From: Clostridiales bacterium
GTDB lineage: Bacteria; Bacillota; Clostridia; Oscillospirales; Oscillospiraceae
Direction: 5' to 3'
Length of the DNA stretch: 64,000 nucleotides
NCBI GenBank assembly: GCA_004557655.1
Contig: SFGJ01000002.1
Span: 1-64,000, forward strand
In this document: in pieces, positions 1 to 7,411 of the stretch
Layout: each line of letters opens with the position of its first letter
Position numbering within the stretch: position 1 is the stretch's first letter
Program-made: the position numbers and the translations under genes
Notes under the pieces: generated by a model
Told to the model about the DNA's origin: nothing
Seen by the model: only the letters and a program-made list of their open reading frames with translations
Databases searched by the model: none

Positions 1-153
1 AAGGACGGCTTTGATTGGTATCTCCGCTTCAATGGCAATCCCGACGATCCGCTGCATTGCACGGTGGGAGGAAAAAGAAAAAGCACAGCCACGATCAGCG
101 TAGCAGGGGAATGTTCCCCTGCCGTACATAAGGGCGACACAGGCTGCTATTAA
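1..153 (+). CDS. C-terminal fragment of an unidentified protein (runs in from the left edge)
   Basis: An open frame enters from base 1 and reads 50 codons to a TAA at 151-153. The peptide contains KDGFDWYLRFNG near its start and two cysteines (CTVGG and ECSP contexts) plus a terminal GCY. I do not recognise the family. AT-rich composition and the neighbouring transposon-type genes suggest it is the tail of a gene of an integrated mobile element. The start lies outside the window, so nothing can be said about length or regulation. Confidence 0.4.
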   Translation, partial: KDGFDWYLRFNGNPDDPLHCTVGGKRKSTATISVAGECSPAVHKGDTGCY

Positions 154-305
154 AGAGCAGGGAAACAAGTAATTGTTCCTTCCTCAAAATCGCCGATTTG
201 ACGATTGACAAAGCGTATGCTCATAAGTATCTGGAAACAGTTTCGGATGTGCACCACTTCAAGACGTCAAGTTGGAAAGATGTAAAGGTTTCAATTTATA
301 TCTAA
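150..305 (+). pseudogene. Startless open frame, possible decayed gene end
   Basis: A second frame is open from just after the stop at 129-131 to the TAA at 303-305, with no ATG and no ribosome site. Its last 39 residues (beginning KIADLTIDKAYAHKY) look like normal protein and end directly before a strong terminator, as a true gene end would. I read it as the 3' end of a gene whose front part has been lost or frameshifted. The family is not recognised. Confidence 0.3.
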
Positions 306-343
306 AAAAATCCCTCTGTCGGGAAACCGGCAGAGGGATTTTT
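304..343. terminator. Bidirectional terminator
   Basis: Twelve-base stem 311-322 / 327-338 with a GAAA tetraloop, an A-run on its left (304-310) and a T-run on its right (339-343). It can therefore stop plus-strand transcription from the left edge and minus-strand transcription from the gene that ends at 364. Confidence 0.9.
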
Positions 344-363
344 GCATTGAGGTATGATTCTAT

Positions 364-546
364 TTAATCGTCGTCTTCGTCATCGTTAGACCACGATGAT
401 ATGATATGAATATCACCAGTATCCATATCCATCGCCATGTTATCGCCCATTCTCATCAGAAGATCACCATCGGAATCAATAGCCATATTATCCGATATCG
501 TATGGGCAAAGTCGCCATCTTCAAAATCAAAGAAATGTTTGCTCAT
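364..546 (-). CDS. Small acidic hypothetical protein (60 aa)
   Basis: A 60-residue, strongly acidic protein. It starts MSKHFFDFEDGDF, carries repeated D-x-D-rich stretches in the middle (DSDGDLLMRMGDNMAMDMDTGD) and ends in DDEDDD. An AGGAGA-type ribosome site precedes the ATG at 546. It lies 14 bases downstream of the gene at 561-788 on the same strand and ahead of the terminator at 304-343, so the two are probably one transcript. No signal peptide or membrane segment is visible. I do not recognise a function; the acidic repeats could bind cations or a basic partner, but that is only a guess. Confidence 0.6.
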   Translation of the reverse strand: MSKHFFDFEDGDFAHTISDNMAIDSDGDLLMRMGDNMAMDMDTGDIHIISSWSNDDEDDD

Positions 547-560
547 TTTGATTCTCCTTT

Positions 561-788
561 TTAATCATCATATTCCGGGTAGTCGGGTGCCCATTCGGGC
601 CAGATTTGATCTTTATGCCTACGGTTAGAGTTGTGAATCTGCTGATGTGTTTTTCGATTTGGATTCAATTGGTTAGCGTGATTATTAGCATTTGACCGAT
701 ACGCCTTATTGTTTGGATTGTTCTGGTTTGCCCAACTGTCCAGTTGCTCTTTGGTATGAGTCTTCCCCGATACTTTTTTACCGCTCAT
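561..788 (-). CDS. Small Asn-rich conserved protein (75 aa)
   Basis: Begins MSGKKVSGKTHTKEQLDSWA and continues with a pseudo-repeat built on NQNNPNN, NANNHANQLNPN and NSNRRHKDQ, ending in an acidic-aromatic tail (WPEWAPDYPEYDD). From memory, small proteins with the HTKEQLD..ANQNNPNN pattern occur in many bacteria with no assigned function. I chose the internal ATG at 788 because an AGAAAGGAG ribosome site sits just upstream, whereas the longer frame has none. It is probably cotranscribed with the acidic gene at 364-546. A terminator-like hairpin lies immediately before its ribosome site, which suggests attenuation of read-through. Confidence 0.65.
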   Translation of the reverse strand: MSGKKVSGKTHTKEQLDSWANQNNPNNKAYRSNANNHANQLNPNRKTHQQIHNSNRRHKDQIWPEWAPDYPEYDD

Positions 789-810
789 ATTTTTCTCCTT
801 TCTGAACCGA

Positions 811-840
811 AAAAATCCACGCACTTGCATTGTGCGTGGA
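811..840 (-). terminator. Terminator-like hairpin ahead of the 561-788 gene
   Basis: Perfect nine-base stem 816-824 / 832-840 with a seven-base loop. Read on the minus strand it is followed by five T (815-811) and then the ribosome site of the 75-aa gene. Either it ends an upstream minus-strand transcript or it is an attenuator. No protein gene is seen from 789 to 1227: the stretch holds this hairpin, the repeats at 861-930 and TTGACA hexamers facing both ways (minus near 1030, plus near 1107). Confidence 0.55.
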
Positions 841-860
841 CGACGATTACAGATATACTG

Positions 861-930
861 CTTTACACGCAACAAAACAAGACCGATGAAATACTATCGG
901 TTCGTAATGTGGTGTAAAGCAACAAAACAA
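861..930. repeat. Short inverted and direct repeats in the 0.8-1.2 kb intergenic region
   Basis: CTTTACAC (861-868) pairs with GTGTAAAG (912-919), enclosing a smaller CCGAT/ATCGG stem (883-887 / 896-900). A 12-base direct repeat GCAACAAAACAA occurs at 869-880 and 919-930. The nested layout could be a structured leader RNA for the minus-strand genes or a protein-binding site. I cannot assign it. Confidence 0.45.
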
Positions 931-1227
931 CAGGGGGACAACTACAGTCAACCAACACAACTGCTTTCTTGATTCCATAATGAGAATTTGTAAGGAATCA
1001 ATAGTTTCGATGATTTACTCATTTGTTTGTCAAGTGCCCAAACCCTTCCGGATCTAATTCGTACTCTCATTCTACGAATCTTCGATACTAAAGGACACAT
1101 TATCACTTGACAAATGTATTATAGTTCAAAAACCGTGATTAGTCAATATGTTTCTGTAAATCCAAATCGCACATTTTTGTTTTTTTCTCCGTTGCGGTAC
1201 AATGTACTTGCAAAGGAGGATTTTGCT

Positions 1228-1527
1228 ATGAAAGATGAATTTATTACCCGTGTCGGCGTTTGGGGACAGCGTCACTACAACTATCTGAAGAAGCACTTCA
1301 CTACGGTCATCAACGTCATGCGAATGAACGGAACACTCGAACAGTACATCAAAGACATTGACAAAGATGCAAAGGATATGTTCGATAAGCTGGTAAAACA
1401 ATTGGCTGATAGTGAAGGCATCAACGAAGAACTGAAATCCGCCAATGAAATAGATTGGATTCGTTCTATGAACAGCATCCGCAATCGTGCGGAAGAAATC
1501 GTTCTCAGCGAGGTGATTTACAACTAA
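1228..1527 (+). CDS. tnpV: TnpV-family transposon-encoded protein
   Basis: A 99-residue protein with the features I associate with the TnpV family found inside clostridial transposons: GVWGQRHYNYLKKH near the N-terminus, a middle LEQYIKDIDKDAKDMFDKLV segment, and the C-terminal SMNSIRNRAEEIVLSEVIY. Its molecular role is not established; it is a marker of mobile elements. I chose ATG 1228 over the longer open frame because AAGGAGGA stands eight bases ahead. The gene stands alone, with a weak GC hairpin downstream (about 1530-1560). It supports reading the first 5 kb as acquired DNA. No transposase is visible with it. Confidence 0.8.
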   Translation: MKDEFITRVGVWGQRHYNYLKKHFTTVINVMRMNGTLEQYIKDIDKDAKDMFDKLVKQLADSEGINEELKSANEIDWIRSMNSIRNRAEEIVLSEVIYN

Positions 1528-1605
1528 TAAACTGCGGGGCCTGAAATATGGCTCCGTTTATTGTTTCGCCAATATCAATATTTGACAAACAAATGACCCC
1601 TTGCC

Positions 1606-1708
1606 TTTCGTAGAAAATAAAGTATACAATTTTCCCATAACGCTTGATTTTTCGTAGAAAATAGTATATAATAAAATTGAATTTGTACAATGGAAATTTT
1701 CTATGAAA
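1606..1708 (+). promoter_or_regulatory. Promoter and repeated operators of the AbiE-type operon
   Basis: Promoter TTGATT (1644-1649), 17-base spacer, TATAAT (1667-1672). A motif TTTCGTAGAAAATA occurs twice in direct orientation, at about 1606-1619 and 1650-1663, the second inside the promoter spacer. A near-copy in inverted orientation (TTTTCTATGAAA, 1697-1708) lies just after the likely start of transcription. AbiE antitoxins are known to repress their own promoter by binding inverted repeats, so these are the likely operators. Confidence 0.7.
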
Positions 1709-1719
1709 GGTTATGCTTT

Positions 1720-2337
1720 ATGAAACGTCCGGATTATCTGAATCAAATACGAGGCAATATCGAAAAAGCCGAAAAAGGTTCGGTGTTTGTTTCGACAGAC
1801 TTTACCGATATAACCGATAAGAAAACAGTGAACATGGGGCTTATTCGCCTTGCGGATGAGGGCTTAATAAAAAAGATATTGTTCGGCGTGTATTACAAGC
1901 CGGAGTTTAGCGAACTGCTCGGCGAAGCCGTTGCCCCTTCACCGAACAAGGTGGCTCACGCTCTCGCACGTAACTTCGGGTGGACTATTGTTCCCTGCGG
2001 AGATACGGCTCTGAATCTTTTGGGACTTTCAACGCAAGTCCCGTCTCAGTGGGTATATGTTTCCGACGGTGCATACAAAGAGTACACTTTCGATAATACA
2101 ACAATCAAATTCAAACGCACCACAAACAAGGAAATATCAAAGGTTTCCTATAAAACAGCGCTAACCATTCAGGCATTAAAAGCGCTCGGCAAAGAAAACA
2201 TCACCGAGCAAGTAATATTGCGTCTGAAAAAGATATTGACCGATGAAGAAAAAGAAAAGATGTTGGCAGAGTCGAAATCTGCAACATCATGGGTTTTAGA
2301 ACTTATCAAAGTGATTTGTAAGGATGAAGAAAAATGA
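1720..2337 (+). CDS. AbiEi/DUF6088-type antitoxin and autorepressor
   Basis: A 205-residue protein with an N-terminal winged-helix-like region (about 1-70, including NMGLIRLADEGLIKKILFGVYYK) and a C-terminal AbiEi-like region (PSPNKVAHALARNFGWTIVP through ALNLLGLSTQVP). It matches what I know of the DUF6088/AbiEi antitoxins that accompany AbiEii nucleotidyltransferase toxins. It would repress its own promoter and neutralise the downstream toxin in the cytoplasm. I chose ATG 1720 because GAAAGG stands upstream; the earlier ATG at 1690 has no ribosome site and falls almost at the predicted transcript start. It overlaps the toxin gene by four bases (ATGA), typical of translational coupling. Confidence 0.8.
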   Translation: MKRPDYLNQIRGNIEKAEKGSVFVSTDFTDITDKKTVNMGLIRLADEGLIKKILFGVYYKPEFSELLGEAVAPSPNKVAHALARNFGWTIVPCGDTALNLLGLSTQVPSQWVYVSDGAYKEYTFDNTTIKFKRTTNKEISKVSYKTALTIQALKALGKENITEQVILRLKKILTDEEKEKMLAESKSATSWVLELIKVICKDEEK

Positions 2338-3332
2338 GAGATATCGCAAGGTTAAGTGAAAAAGACAAAAAGGCACTTTTCCACAATACTGCCGCTAAAA
2401 TGGGCATGACCGACGCTATTATTGAAAAGGATTTTTGGGTATGCTTTATGCTCGATTATCTTTTTCACCGCTGTCAGTGGAAAAATAATATCGCTTTCAA
2501 GGGCGGCACAAGTCTTTCAAAATCCTATGGACTCATTGAACGTTTTTCCGAAGACATTGATTTGATTCTTGACTGGCGTGTTCTCGGTTATGAAAAGGAC
2601 GAGCCGTGGGCAGAGCGAAGCAATACAAAACAAGATATTTTTAACAAGGAAGCCGGCACGAAAACCGAAGCTTTCTTGAAAAATGAATTTATGCCTGCCG
2701 TTATTGCCGATTTGAAAAACGAGCTTGGCTGTAATGTGAATTGTTACATAGAGGACGAAGATCCGCAGACCGTTGTGTTCGCCTATAACCGTAGCTTTGA
2801 TGACACTGCCATCCTGCCGGTTATCCGTCTTGAAATCGGTGCACTTGCGGCGTGGACTCCTGCCGCTGAAAAAACGATAACTCCCTATGCCGCCGAGCAA
2901 TATGGTAGACTGTTTAAACAGCCGAGTACCGAAATCTTGACCGTACTGCCAAAGCGCACTTTTTGGGAAAAGGTTACGATTCTTCACCGTGAGGCATACC
3001 GTCCCGAAAACAGCACGGTTCCCACAAGGTATTCCCGTCATTACTATGACTTGTACTGTATGGTAAATTCGTCTGTAAAGACAGAAGCCTTTGCCGATTT
3101 AGATTTGCTCGACAAGGTAGTACGTTTCAAGGATAAATTTTATCGCTGCTCTTGGGCAAAGTATGACGAGGCAAAGCCGGGTACTATGAAATTGATTCCT
3201 TCAGAGAAAAACATCAAAGTTCTGAGAGACGACTACGAACACATGAAAAATATGATTTACGGTGAAAAGCCGGACTTCGGTGTTATCTTGGAAGCGGTAA
3301 AGAAGCTTGAAGACGAGATAAATACACTGTAA
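2334..3332 (+). CDS. AbiEii/AbiGii-family nucleotidyltransferase toxin
   Basis: A 332-residue protein with the AbiEii signature: an FKGGTSLSK motif (residues about 55-63) followed by RFSEDIDLILDW (70-81), the two catalytic blocks of the DNA polymerase beta-like nucleotidyltransferase fold. A later KRTFWEKVTILHRE stretch is also typical. AbiEii toxins are reported to add nucleotides to RNA substrates and cause bacteriostasis, giving abortive infection against phage. The full length and intact motifs suggest a working toxin. It is translationally coupled to its antitoxin and lies upstream of a membrane/TIR pair, forming a compact defence island. Confidence 0.85.
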   Translation: MRDIARLSEKDKKALFHNTAAKMGMTDAIIEKDFWVCFMLDYLFHRCQWKNNIAFKGGTSLSKSYGLIERFSEDIDLILDWRVLGYEKDEPWAERSNTKQDIFNKEAGTKTEAFLKNEFMPAVIADLKNELGCNVNCYIEDEDPQTVVFAYNRSFDDTAILPVIRLEIGALAAWTPAAEKTITPYAAEQYGRLFKQPSTEILTVLPKRTFWEKVTILHREAYRPENSTVPTRYSRHYYDLYCMVNSSVKTEAFADLDLLDKVVRFKDKFYRCSWAKYDEAKPGTMKLIPSEKNIKVLRDDYEHMKNMIYGEKPDFGVILEAVKKLEDEINTL

Positions 3333-3424
3333 GTACAGTTTATGGGACATAGAATGTGAGATAATGATACTGACAAAATTTGCAAAAAGACTATTAGGAG
3401 ATATTAGAGGTATAAGGTGTAATT

Positions 3425-3853
3425 ATGAATGAAAAGCATTTAGAGTTTATACAAAACAACATTACAAGAATGAATCAGTGTTCTTTTCAAATGAAAGGAT
3501 GGGCAATCACTTTAGCATCTGCACTAATTGCTTTGTTTGTGTCAACAATTTCAGAAAATAATTCCGGAAATAAAATATACATTTACGCTTCTATTATTTC
3601 CACATTCTTGTTTTGGTGTTTGGATTCACTTTATTTACCAAAAGAAAGAAAGTTTATAGGCATTTATAATGACTTAATTGGAGTCAGCAATGGGAAAAAT
3701 CAAAAGCCAATAGCAATAAAGGAGTATGAAATCCCTCTGAATAAATACAAAGGATGGCAATATTGCTTTATTAGAGCCATGTTACTTCCATCTGAAATAC
3801 TGTTTTACGTTGCGATTATAACTGGTCTATTCATATTTTGTAAGATTATCTAA
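3425..3853 (+). CDS. Small membrane protein paired with a TIR protein
   Basis: 142 residues. A cytosolic-looking N-terminus (MNEKHLEFIQNNITRMNQCSFQMK) is followed by hydrophobic segments at about 25-43 and 50-70, a soluble loop (PLNKYKGWQY context), and a last segment at about 120-141. From memory, small two- or three-helix proteins with this KHLEFIQ...RMN..SF..KGW start occur next to TIR and other defence effectors, but the family has no firm name I can give. The stop at 3853 is 16 bases before the TIR gene and no promoter is seen between them, so they form an operon. A plausible role is a membrane partner or pore-forming effector for the TIR enzyme. Confidence 0.65.
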   Translation: MNEKHLEFIQNNITRMNQCSFQMKGWAITLASALIALFVSTISENNSGNKIYIYASIISTFLFWCLDSLYLPKERKFIGIYNDLIGVSNGKNQKPIAIKEYEIPLNKYKGWQYCFIRAMLLPSEILFYVAIITGLFIFCKII

Positions 3854-3869
3854 TGAGAGGCGATGAAAT

Positions 3870-4682
3870 ATGTTTGCAAAGTTTAATTATTCTCCGTCTG
3901 GTGCTTTTTATAACAGCGTAATTAACCATTATTATACAAGCGGCGTGGAATTGTTTGCCAGTCACGAAAAAGAAGTACAAGACTGTCTTGCCGAATATAT
4001 TACTGAAGATGGTATTATCAACGGAACAGAATTGAAAGAACATTGGTTTTCAATCACTCCGAAAGATATATTTATTTCTCATTCTCACAATGATCTTAAT
4101 AGAGTTAAAGCATTTGCTGGATGGTTACACGATTGTTTTGGCTTAGAAGCTTTTATTGATTCGTGTTCATGGGGCTATTGTGATGATTTATTAAACAAAA
4201 TTGATAAAAAATATTGCTATGATCCCAAAAGAAAAACATATGATTATCAATTAAGAAATTATACCACCAGTCATGTTCATATGATGCTCTCTACTGCATT
4301 GACTGAAATGATGGACAATACCGAATGTGTTATTTTTTTTAACACTCCGAATTCCATAAATATGGCTGATGAATTAGAAAAAATAGAAAAGAAGAACAAA
4401 AAAGAAACTACAATTTCCCCTTGGATATATCACGAATTATCGATGACCACTATGCTGCGTAGCAAATGCCCGCAGCGAAAGAAAAAAGTCATTGAACATT
4501 TTGCCCAAGACTCTCGAGATAAGCTAACAATTCAATATGATGTTAAAAAAGCATTGGGAGAAATGATTACATTAACCGATACAGCTCTTTCACAGTGGAA
4601 TGAAAACTGGAATAAACGACCAATTAAAGTTTCTGAAGAAGCTCTTGACGAATTATATAGAATTGTTTTCTCGAAAGGATAA
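3870..4682 (+). CDS. TIR-domain protein, candidate antiphage NADase or signalling enzyme
   Basis: 270 residues. The TIR domain spans about 64-200: it opens with KDIFISHSHNDLNRVKAF, continues with LEAFIDSCSWGYCDDLL and TEMMDNTECVIFFNTPNS, and ends with SPWIYHELSM, where Glu189 is the likely catalytic glutamate of NAD-cleaving TIR enzymes. Flanking regions (1-60 and 205-270) are unassigned and may sense or oligomerise. Bacterial TIR proteins typically consume NAD or make NAD-derived signals on phage infection. Position directly after a small membrane protein and near AbiE fits a defence role; the trigger is unknown. ATG 3870 follows a GAGAGGCGATGAAAT ribosome region. Confidence 0.75.
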   Translation: MFAKFNYSPSGAFYNSVINHYYTSGVELFASHEKEVQDCLAEYITEDGIINGTELKEHWFSITPKDIFISHSHNDLNRVKAFAGWLHDCFGLEAFIDSCSWGYCDDLLNKIDKKYCYDPKRKTYDYQLRNYTTSHVHMMLSTALTEMMDNTECVIFFNTPNSINMADELEKIEKKNKKETTISPWIYHELSMTTMLRSKCPQRKKKVIEHFAQDSRDKLTIQYDVKKALGEMITLTDTALSQWNENWNKRPIKVSEEALDELYRIVFSKG

Positions 4683-4689
4683 GGATAAA

Positions 4690-5058
4690 ATGAGTACAAA
4701 TATTTCAAAGCAAAAGCGTGAAGATTTGCTTGATAAAATACAAGACATAAGAAACTATATCGCAACCGCTGAGCAGGATGATAACACTGCCCGTTTGCTT
4801 ACCTATCTTTCTGAGCTTGCAAAGGATGTTAACGGAAAGAAATACGGTTTGGTATTTGAGGAGCACCGTGAGGAAATCGATGAGGTGCTTGATACTCATA
4901 CGCCCGTGTTGACTGAAGATACCGATTTGTTTATCGACAACGGCGGTCAAGTAAACTTTCTTATTGAAGGCGATATGTTGAGAAAATCGTTGTTTTTGAA
5001 GACCATTTTGAATGGTATCTTCGATTCGGCGGAAATGACCCGCAGAAATGCCATGTAA
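4690..5058 (+). pseudogene. 5' fragment of a type III restriction-modification methyltransferase (Mod)
   Basis: The first roughly 95 codons (from MSTNISKQKREDLLDKIQ to the DNGGQVNFLIEGD segment) match, from memory, the N-terminus of Mod subunits of type III systems in mobile clostridial DNA, where LIEGDN-x-L leads into the DPPYN catalytic motif. Here the homology stops after LIEGD at about 4975. The frame then runs through unrelated sequence to a TAA at 5058, so the catalytic domain and the partner restriction gene are missing. It begins eight bases after the TIR stop with a weak AAGGAT ribosome site. It marks the broken right edge of the accessory island. Confidence 0.7.
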
Positions 5059-5266
5059 ACGGCAAGGAAGATGCAAACCCCGAGGTAATCTTTGGGGACT
5101 CTTCCTCATCACTAACCGAATTAGAGAAGCCCAGGCTGCCATAAAAGAAGCCAAGTAAACTGCCTGAGCCAAAACAAATTGCATAAAGAGCAAGCTCTTG
5201 TGGGCTGATCGCCTCGGCAAATACGGCGTGGAGAGAAGTGGACATCTCGGATGTAATATGACACAT
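4961..5266 (-). other. Possible truncated membrane-protein gene at the island edge
   Basis: A minus-strand frame of 101 codons starts MCHITSEMSTSLHAVFAE and has one hydrophobic stretch (LALYAICFGSGSLLGFFYG). Its first 70 codons occupy otherwise empty sequence, while the rest runs antisense through the end of the mod fragment. It may be a chromosomal gene whose 3' part was lost when the accessory DNA arrived. The ribosome site is weak and I do not recognise the protein, so it may be spurious. Confidence 0.2.
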
Positions 5267-5324
5267 TACGATAGTCCTATTTCTCCCACGCCGTATTGCG
5301 TGACAGGCCGGATTTTGTTATAAT
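5220..5324 (+). promoter_or_regulatory. Promoter of the RpiR gene with a flanking inverted repeat
   Basis: TTGCGT (5296-5301), 17-base spacer, TATAAT (5319-5324). A perfect 12-base inverted repeat AATACGGCGTGG occurs at 5220-5231 and 5286-5297, the right arm running into the -35 box. It could be an operator for the regulator itself or a relic of the element boundary. Confidence 0.6.
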
Positions 5325-5372
5325 AGAAACGGCAAGGCAAGCAATGGAATCACAACGGGGAAGGATCATACT

Positions 5373-6122
5373 ATGGGAGATGGCTATTTTCTGTTGACAA
5401 ACTTACTTTCTGAGGACGAAAAAAAAGTAATCACCAGCATCACCGCACATATTGAGCGGGGGGAAAAGCGGGTCGGCATCCAGCAGATTGCCAACGAGAA
5501 TTATCTCTCCACCACTACTATTGTCAAAATGTGCAAGCGACTGGGCTTTGACGGGTACAGCGAGCTGTACTACTATCTAAGCCGCCAGTTTGACTCCCAC
5601 GGAGAGGAACGCAGCGCGGAAAGCCTCAAAAGTCTCATCGACAACTACTCCGACGAACTGATTGCCCGGTTCCGCAAACTGCTGAGTCACTCCCGTCAGG
5701 CGAAGTTGTTTACCACCGGCGAGGGCTTCTCCAATATTGTGGGCTCCTATATTGCGCAGCGGTTGTCCATCTGCGGCTTCATGGTATTCAATAATGTGCA
5801 TTTCTACGATTATATGCTCTTCCGCCATGCCCATCATCTGCCTGATAGCCCGGAAACCGCCCCGGTGATGTTCGCCGTCAGTCAGAGCGGCGAAACAGGG
5901 CCGGTGCTGAACGATGTGCGCCATGCCCGACAGCACGGGCACAAGATCGTTACCTTCACCAAGCGGAGCGACTCTACTCTTGCCCGGATGTCGGACATTG
6001 TGTTCGTGGTGGATGGCTCCCGGCAGACGCTGGCGGGCAGCCTTCCCAACACCTTCTTCGGTCATGTGATTTTGGCGTTTGAGGAATTGGTGGCCTTTTA
6101 TTTCAACGGAAACCAAGGCTGA
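5373..6122 (+). CDS. MurR/RpiR-family transcriptional regulator with SIS domain
   Basis: 249 residues: an N-terminal helix-turn-helix of the RpiR type (about 30-72, with IQQIANENYLSTTTIVKMCK) and a SIS sugar-phosphate-binding domain (about 105-245, with FAVSQSGETGPV and the SLPNTFFGH segment). RpiR proteins sense phosphorylated sugars or similar phosphoesters. It lies directly upstream, in the same direction, of a phosphonate-type ABC importer and a 5'-nucleotidase, so the effector may be a phosphorylated product of that pathway. A GGGGAAGG site precedes the ATG. The palindrome at 6166-6204 in front of the next gene is the obvious candidate for its operator. Confidence 0.85.
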   Translation: MGDGYFLLTNLLSEDEKKVITSITAHIERGEKRVGIQQIANENYLSTTTIVKMCKRLGFDGYSELYYYLSRQFDSHGEERSAESLKSLIDNYSDELIARFRKLLSHSRQAKLFTTGEGFSNIVGSYIAQRLSICGFMVFNNVHFYDYMLFRHAHHLPDSPETAPVMFAVSQSGETGPVLNDVRHARQHGHKIVTFTKRSDSTLARMSDIVFVVDGSRQTLAGSLPNTFFGHVILAFEELVAFYFNGNQG

Positions 6123-6165
6123 CAAGATATTACTTTTTTTACCAAAACAAAAAACTTTTCCTCAC

Positions 6166-6204
6166 AAAGGTGTGCTATACTGTTTAACGGTATGGTACAC
6201 CTTT
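6166..6204 (+). promoter_or_regulatory. Palindromic operator overlapping the transporter promoter
   Basis: Fifteen-base arms 6166-6180 and 6190-6204 match at 13 of 15 positions (AAAGGTGT...CTATAC against GTATGG...ACACCTTT) around a nine-base centre. A -10 box TATACT lies at 6176-6181 inside the left arm; the -35 region is poor, as expected of a regulated promoter. The next gene begins at 6280. Confidence 0.65.
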
Positions 6205-6279
6205 TGTGTATCATGCGGTATAGCGTGCCGGACAGCCTGCCCGGACACAGGAACAACTTGATAAAATGGAGGAAAGACA

Positions 6280-7323
6280 ATGAAGAAGATTTTTGCACTT
6301 CTGCTGGCGCTGGTCATGACTCTGTCTCTTGTGGCCTGCGGCGGCGGTGGGGAAGGCGGCAACACCGAGAGTTCCAAGAAGATCGAGACTTTGAAGGTCG
6401 CGTTTGTTCCTTCCCGCGAGCCTGAGGAGATCATCACCGTCACCGAGCCTCTGAAGCAGATGCTGAAGGACGAACTGGCCACTCAGGGCTACGAGGTGGG
6501 CGAGGTGGAGATCACCGTCGGCACCACTTATGAAGCCGTTGGCGAAGGCCTGGTGGCCGGCACCATCGACGTGGGCCTGATCCCCGGCGGCACCTATGTG
6601 CTGTACGATGACGGCGCCGAAGTCATTCTGACCGCTACCCGTGACGGCCTGAGCAAGGATTCCGACAACGCCAAGGATTGGAACGATGGCAAGCCCACCG
6701 AGGCTTCTGACAAGCAGGCTGTTTCCTACCGTGCCCTGTTCATCGCCGGTCCTTCCGGCAAGGGTCAGGAGCTGCTGAACAAGGTCAACAACGGCAAGGA
6801 GTTGACCTGGGAGGATCTGGACAGCGCCAACTGGAGCATCATGGGTACTTCCTCCCCCGCCGGTTACATCTATCCTGCCCTGTGGTTACAGGATCACTAC
6901 GACAAGGGCATCTCTGATCTGAAGAGCGCCGTGCAGTCTGACTCCTATGCCAGCGCCTTTGCCCGTCTGGCTTCCGGTCAGGTGGACGTTCTCGTGACCT
7001 ATGCTGACGCCCGTCGTGACTATGCCGAACGCTGGAACACCGAGTTCGGCCGTAGCGGCTCCATCTGGGAGGAGACCGGCATCATCGGTGTCACCGCCCC
7101 CATCTACAACGACACCATTTCCGTCAGCAAGAACTCCGAGATCATAAACAGCGACCTGATCGCAGCTCTGCAGCAGGCGTTCATCAACATCGGCAACACC
7201 GATGCAGGTAAGAAGGTCATTGCGATCTACAGCCACAACGGCTATCAGGTGGCACAGGCCTCCGATTATGACAATGAGCGTGCCGCGCAGAAGCTCATCC
7301 AGGAACTGACTGCCGCAAACTAA
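6280..7323 (+). CDS. phnD: PhnD-type substrate-binding lipoprotein of an ABC importer
   Basis: 347 residues with a lipoprotein signal: a hydrophobic stretch and the lipobox LVAC ending at Cys20, followed by a glycine-rich linker. The mature part starts KTLKVAFVPS-like (ETLKVAFVPSREPEEI) and contains EGLVAGTIDVGLIPGG and ASGQVDVLVTYADARR, features of phosphonate/phosphite-binding PhnD proteins. It captures the solute outside the membrane and hands it to the two permeases encoded downstream. AGGAAAG-type ribosome site before ATG 6280. The ligand could be a phosphonate, phosphite or a larger phosphoester; the 5'-nucleotidase in the cluster leaves this open. Confidence 0.85.
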   Translation: MKKIFALLLALVMTLSLVACGGGGEGGNTESSKKIETLKVAFVPSREPEEIITVTEPLKQMLKDELATQGYEVGEVEITVGTTYEAVGEGLVAGTIDVGLIPGGTYVLYDDGAEVILTATRDGLSKDSDNAKDWNDGKPTEASDKQAVSYRALFIAGPSGKGQELLNKVNNGKELTWEDLDSANWSIMGTSSPAGYIYPALWLQDHYDKGISDLKSAVQSDSYASAFARLASGQVDVLVTYADARRDYAERWNTEFGRSGSIWEETGIIGVTAPIYNDTISVSKNSEIINSDLIAALQQAFINIGNTDAGKKVIAIYSHNGYQVAQASDYDNERAAQKLIQELTAAN

Positions 7324-7335
7324 AGCACTTTTCCA

Positions 7336-7385
7336 AACACGGGGAGGACTGTAAGGCTTGAGCTTTCCGCTGTCCTCCCCGCGTT
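7336..7385 (+). terminator. Intercistronic hairpin after phnD
   Basis: Fourteen-base arms 7336-7349 and 7372-7385 with one mismatch and a 22-base loop, followed by TTATTATT. Such a partial terminator or mRNA-stabilising stem between binding-protein and permease genes commonly gives an excess of the binding protein. Confidence 0.7.
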
Positions 7386-7411
7386 ATTATTACAGGAGAA
7401 GAGGAAACTAT

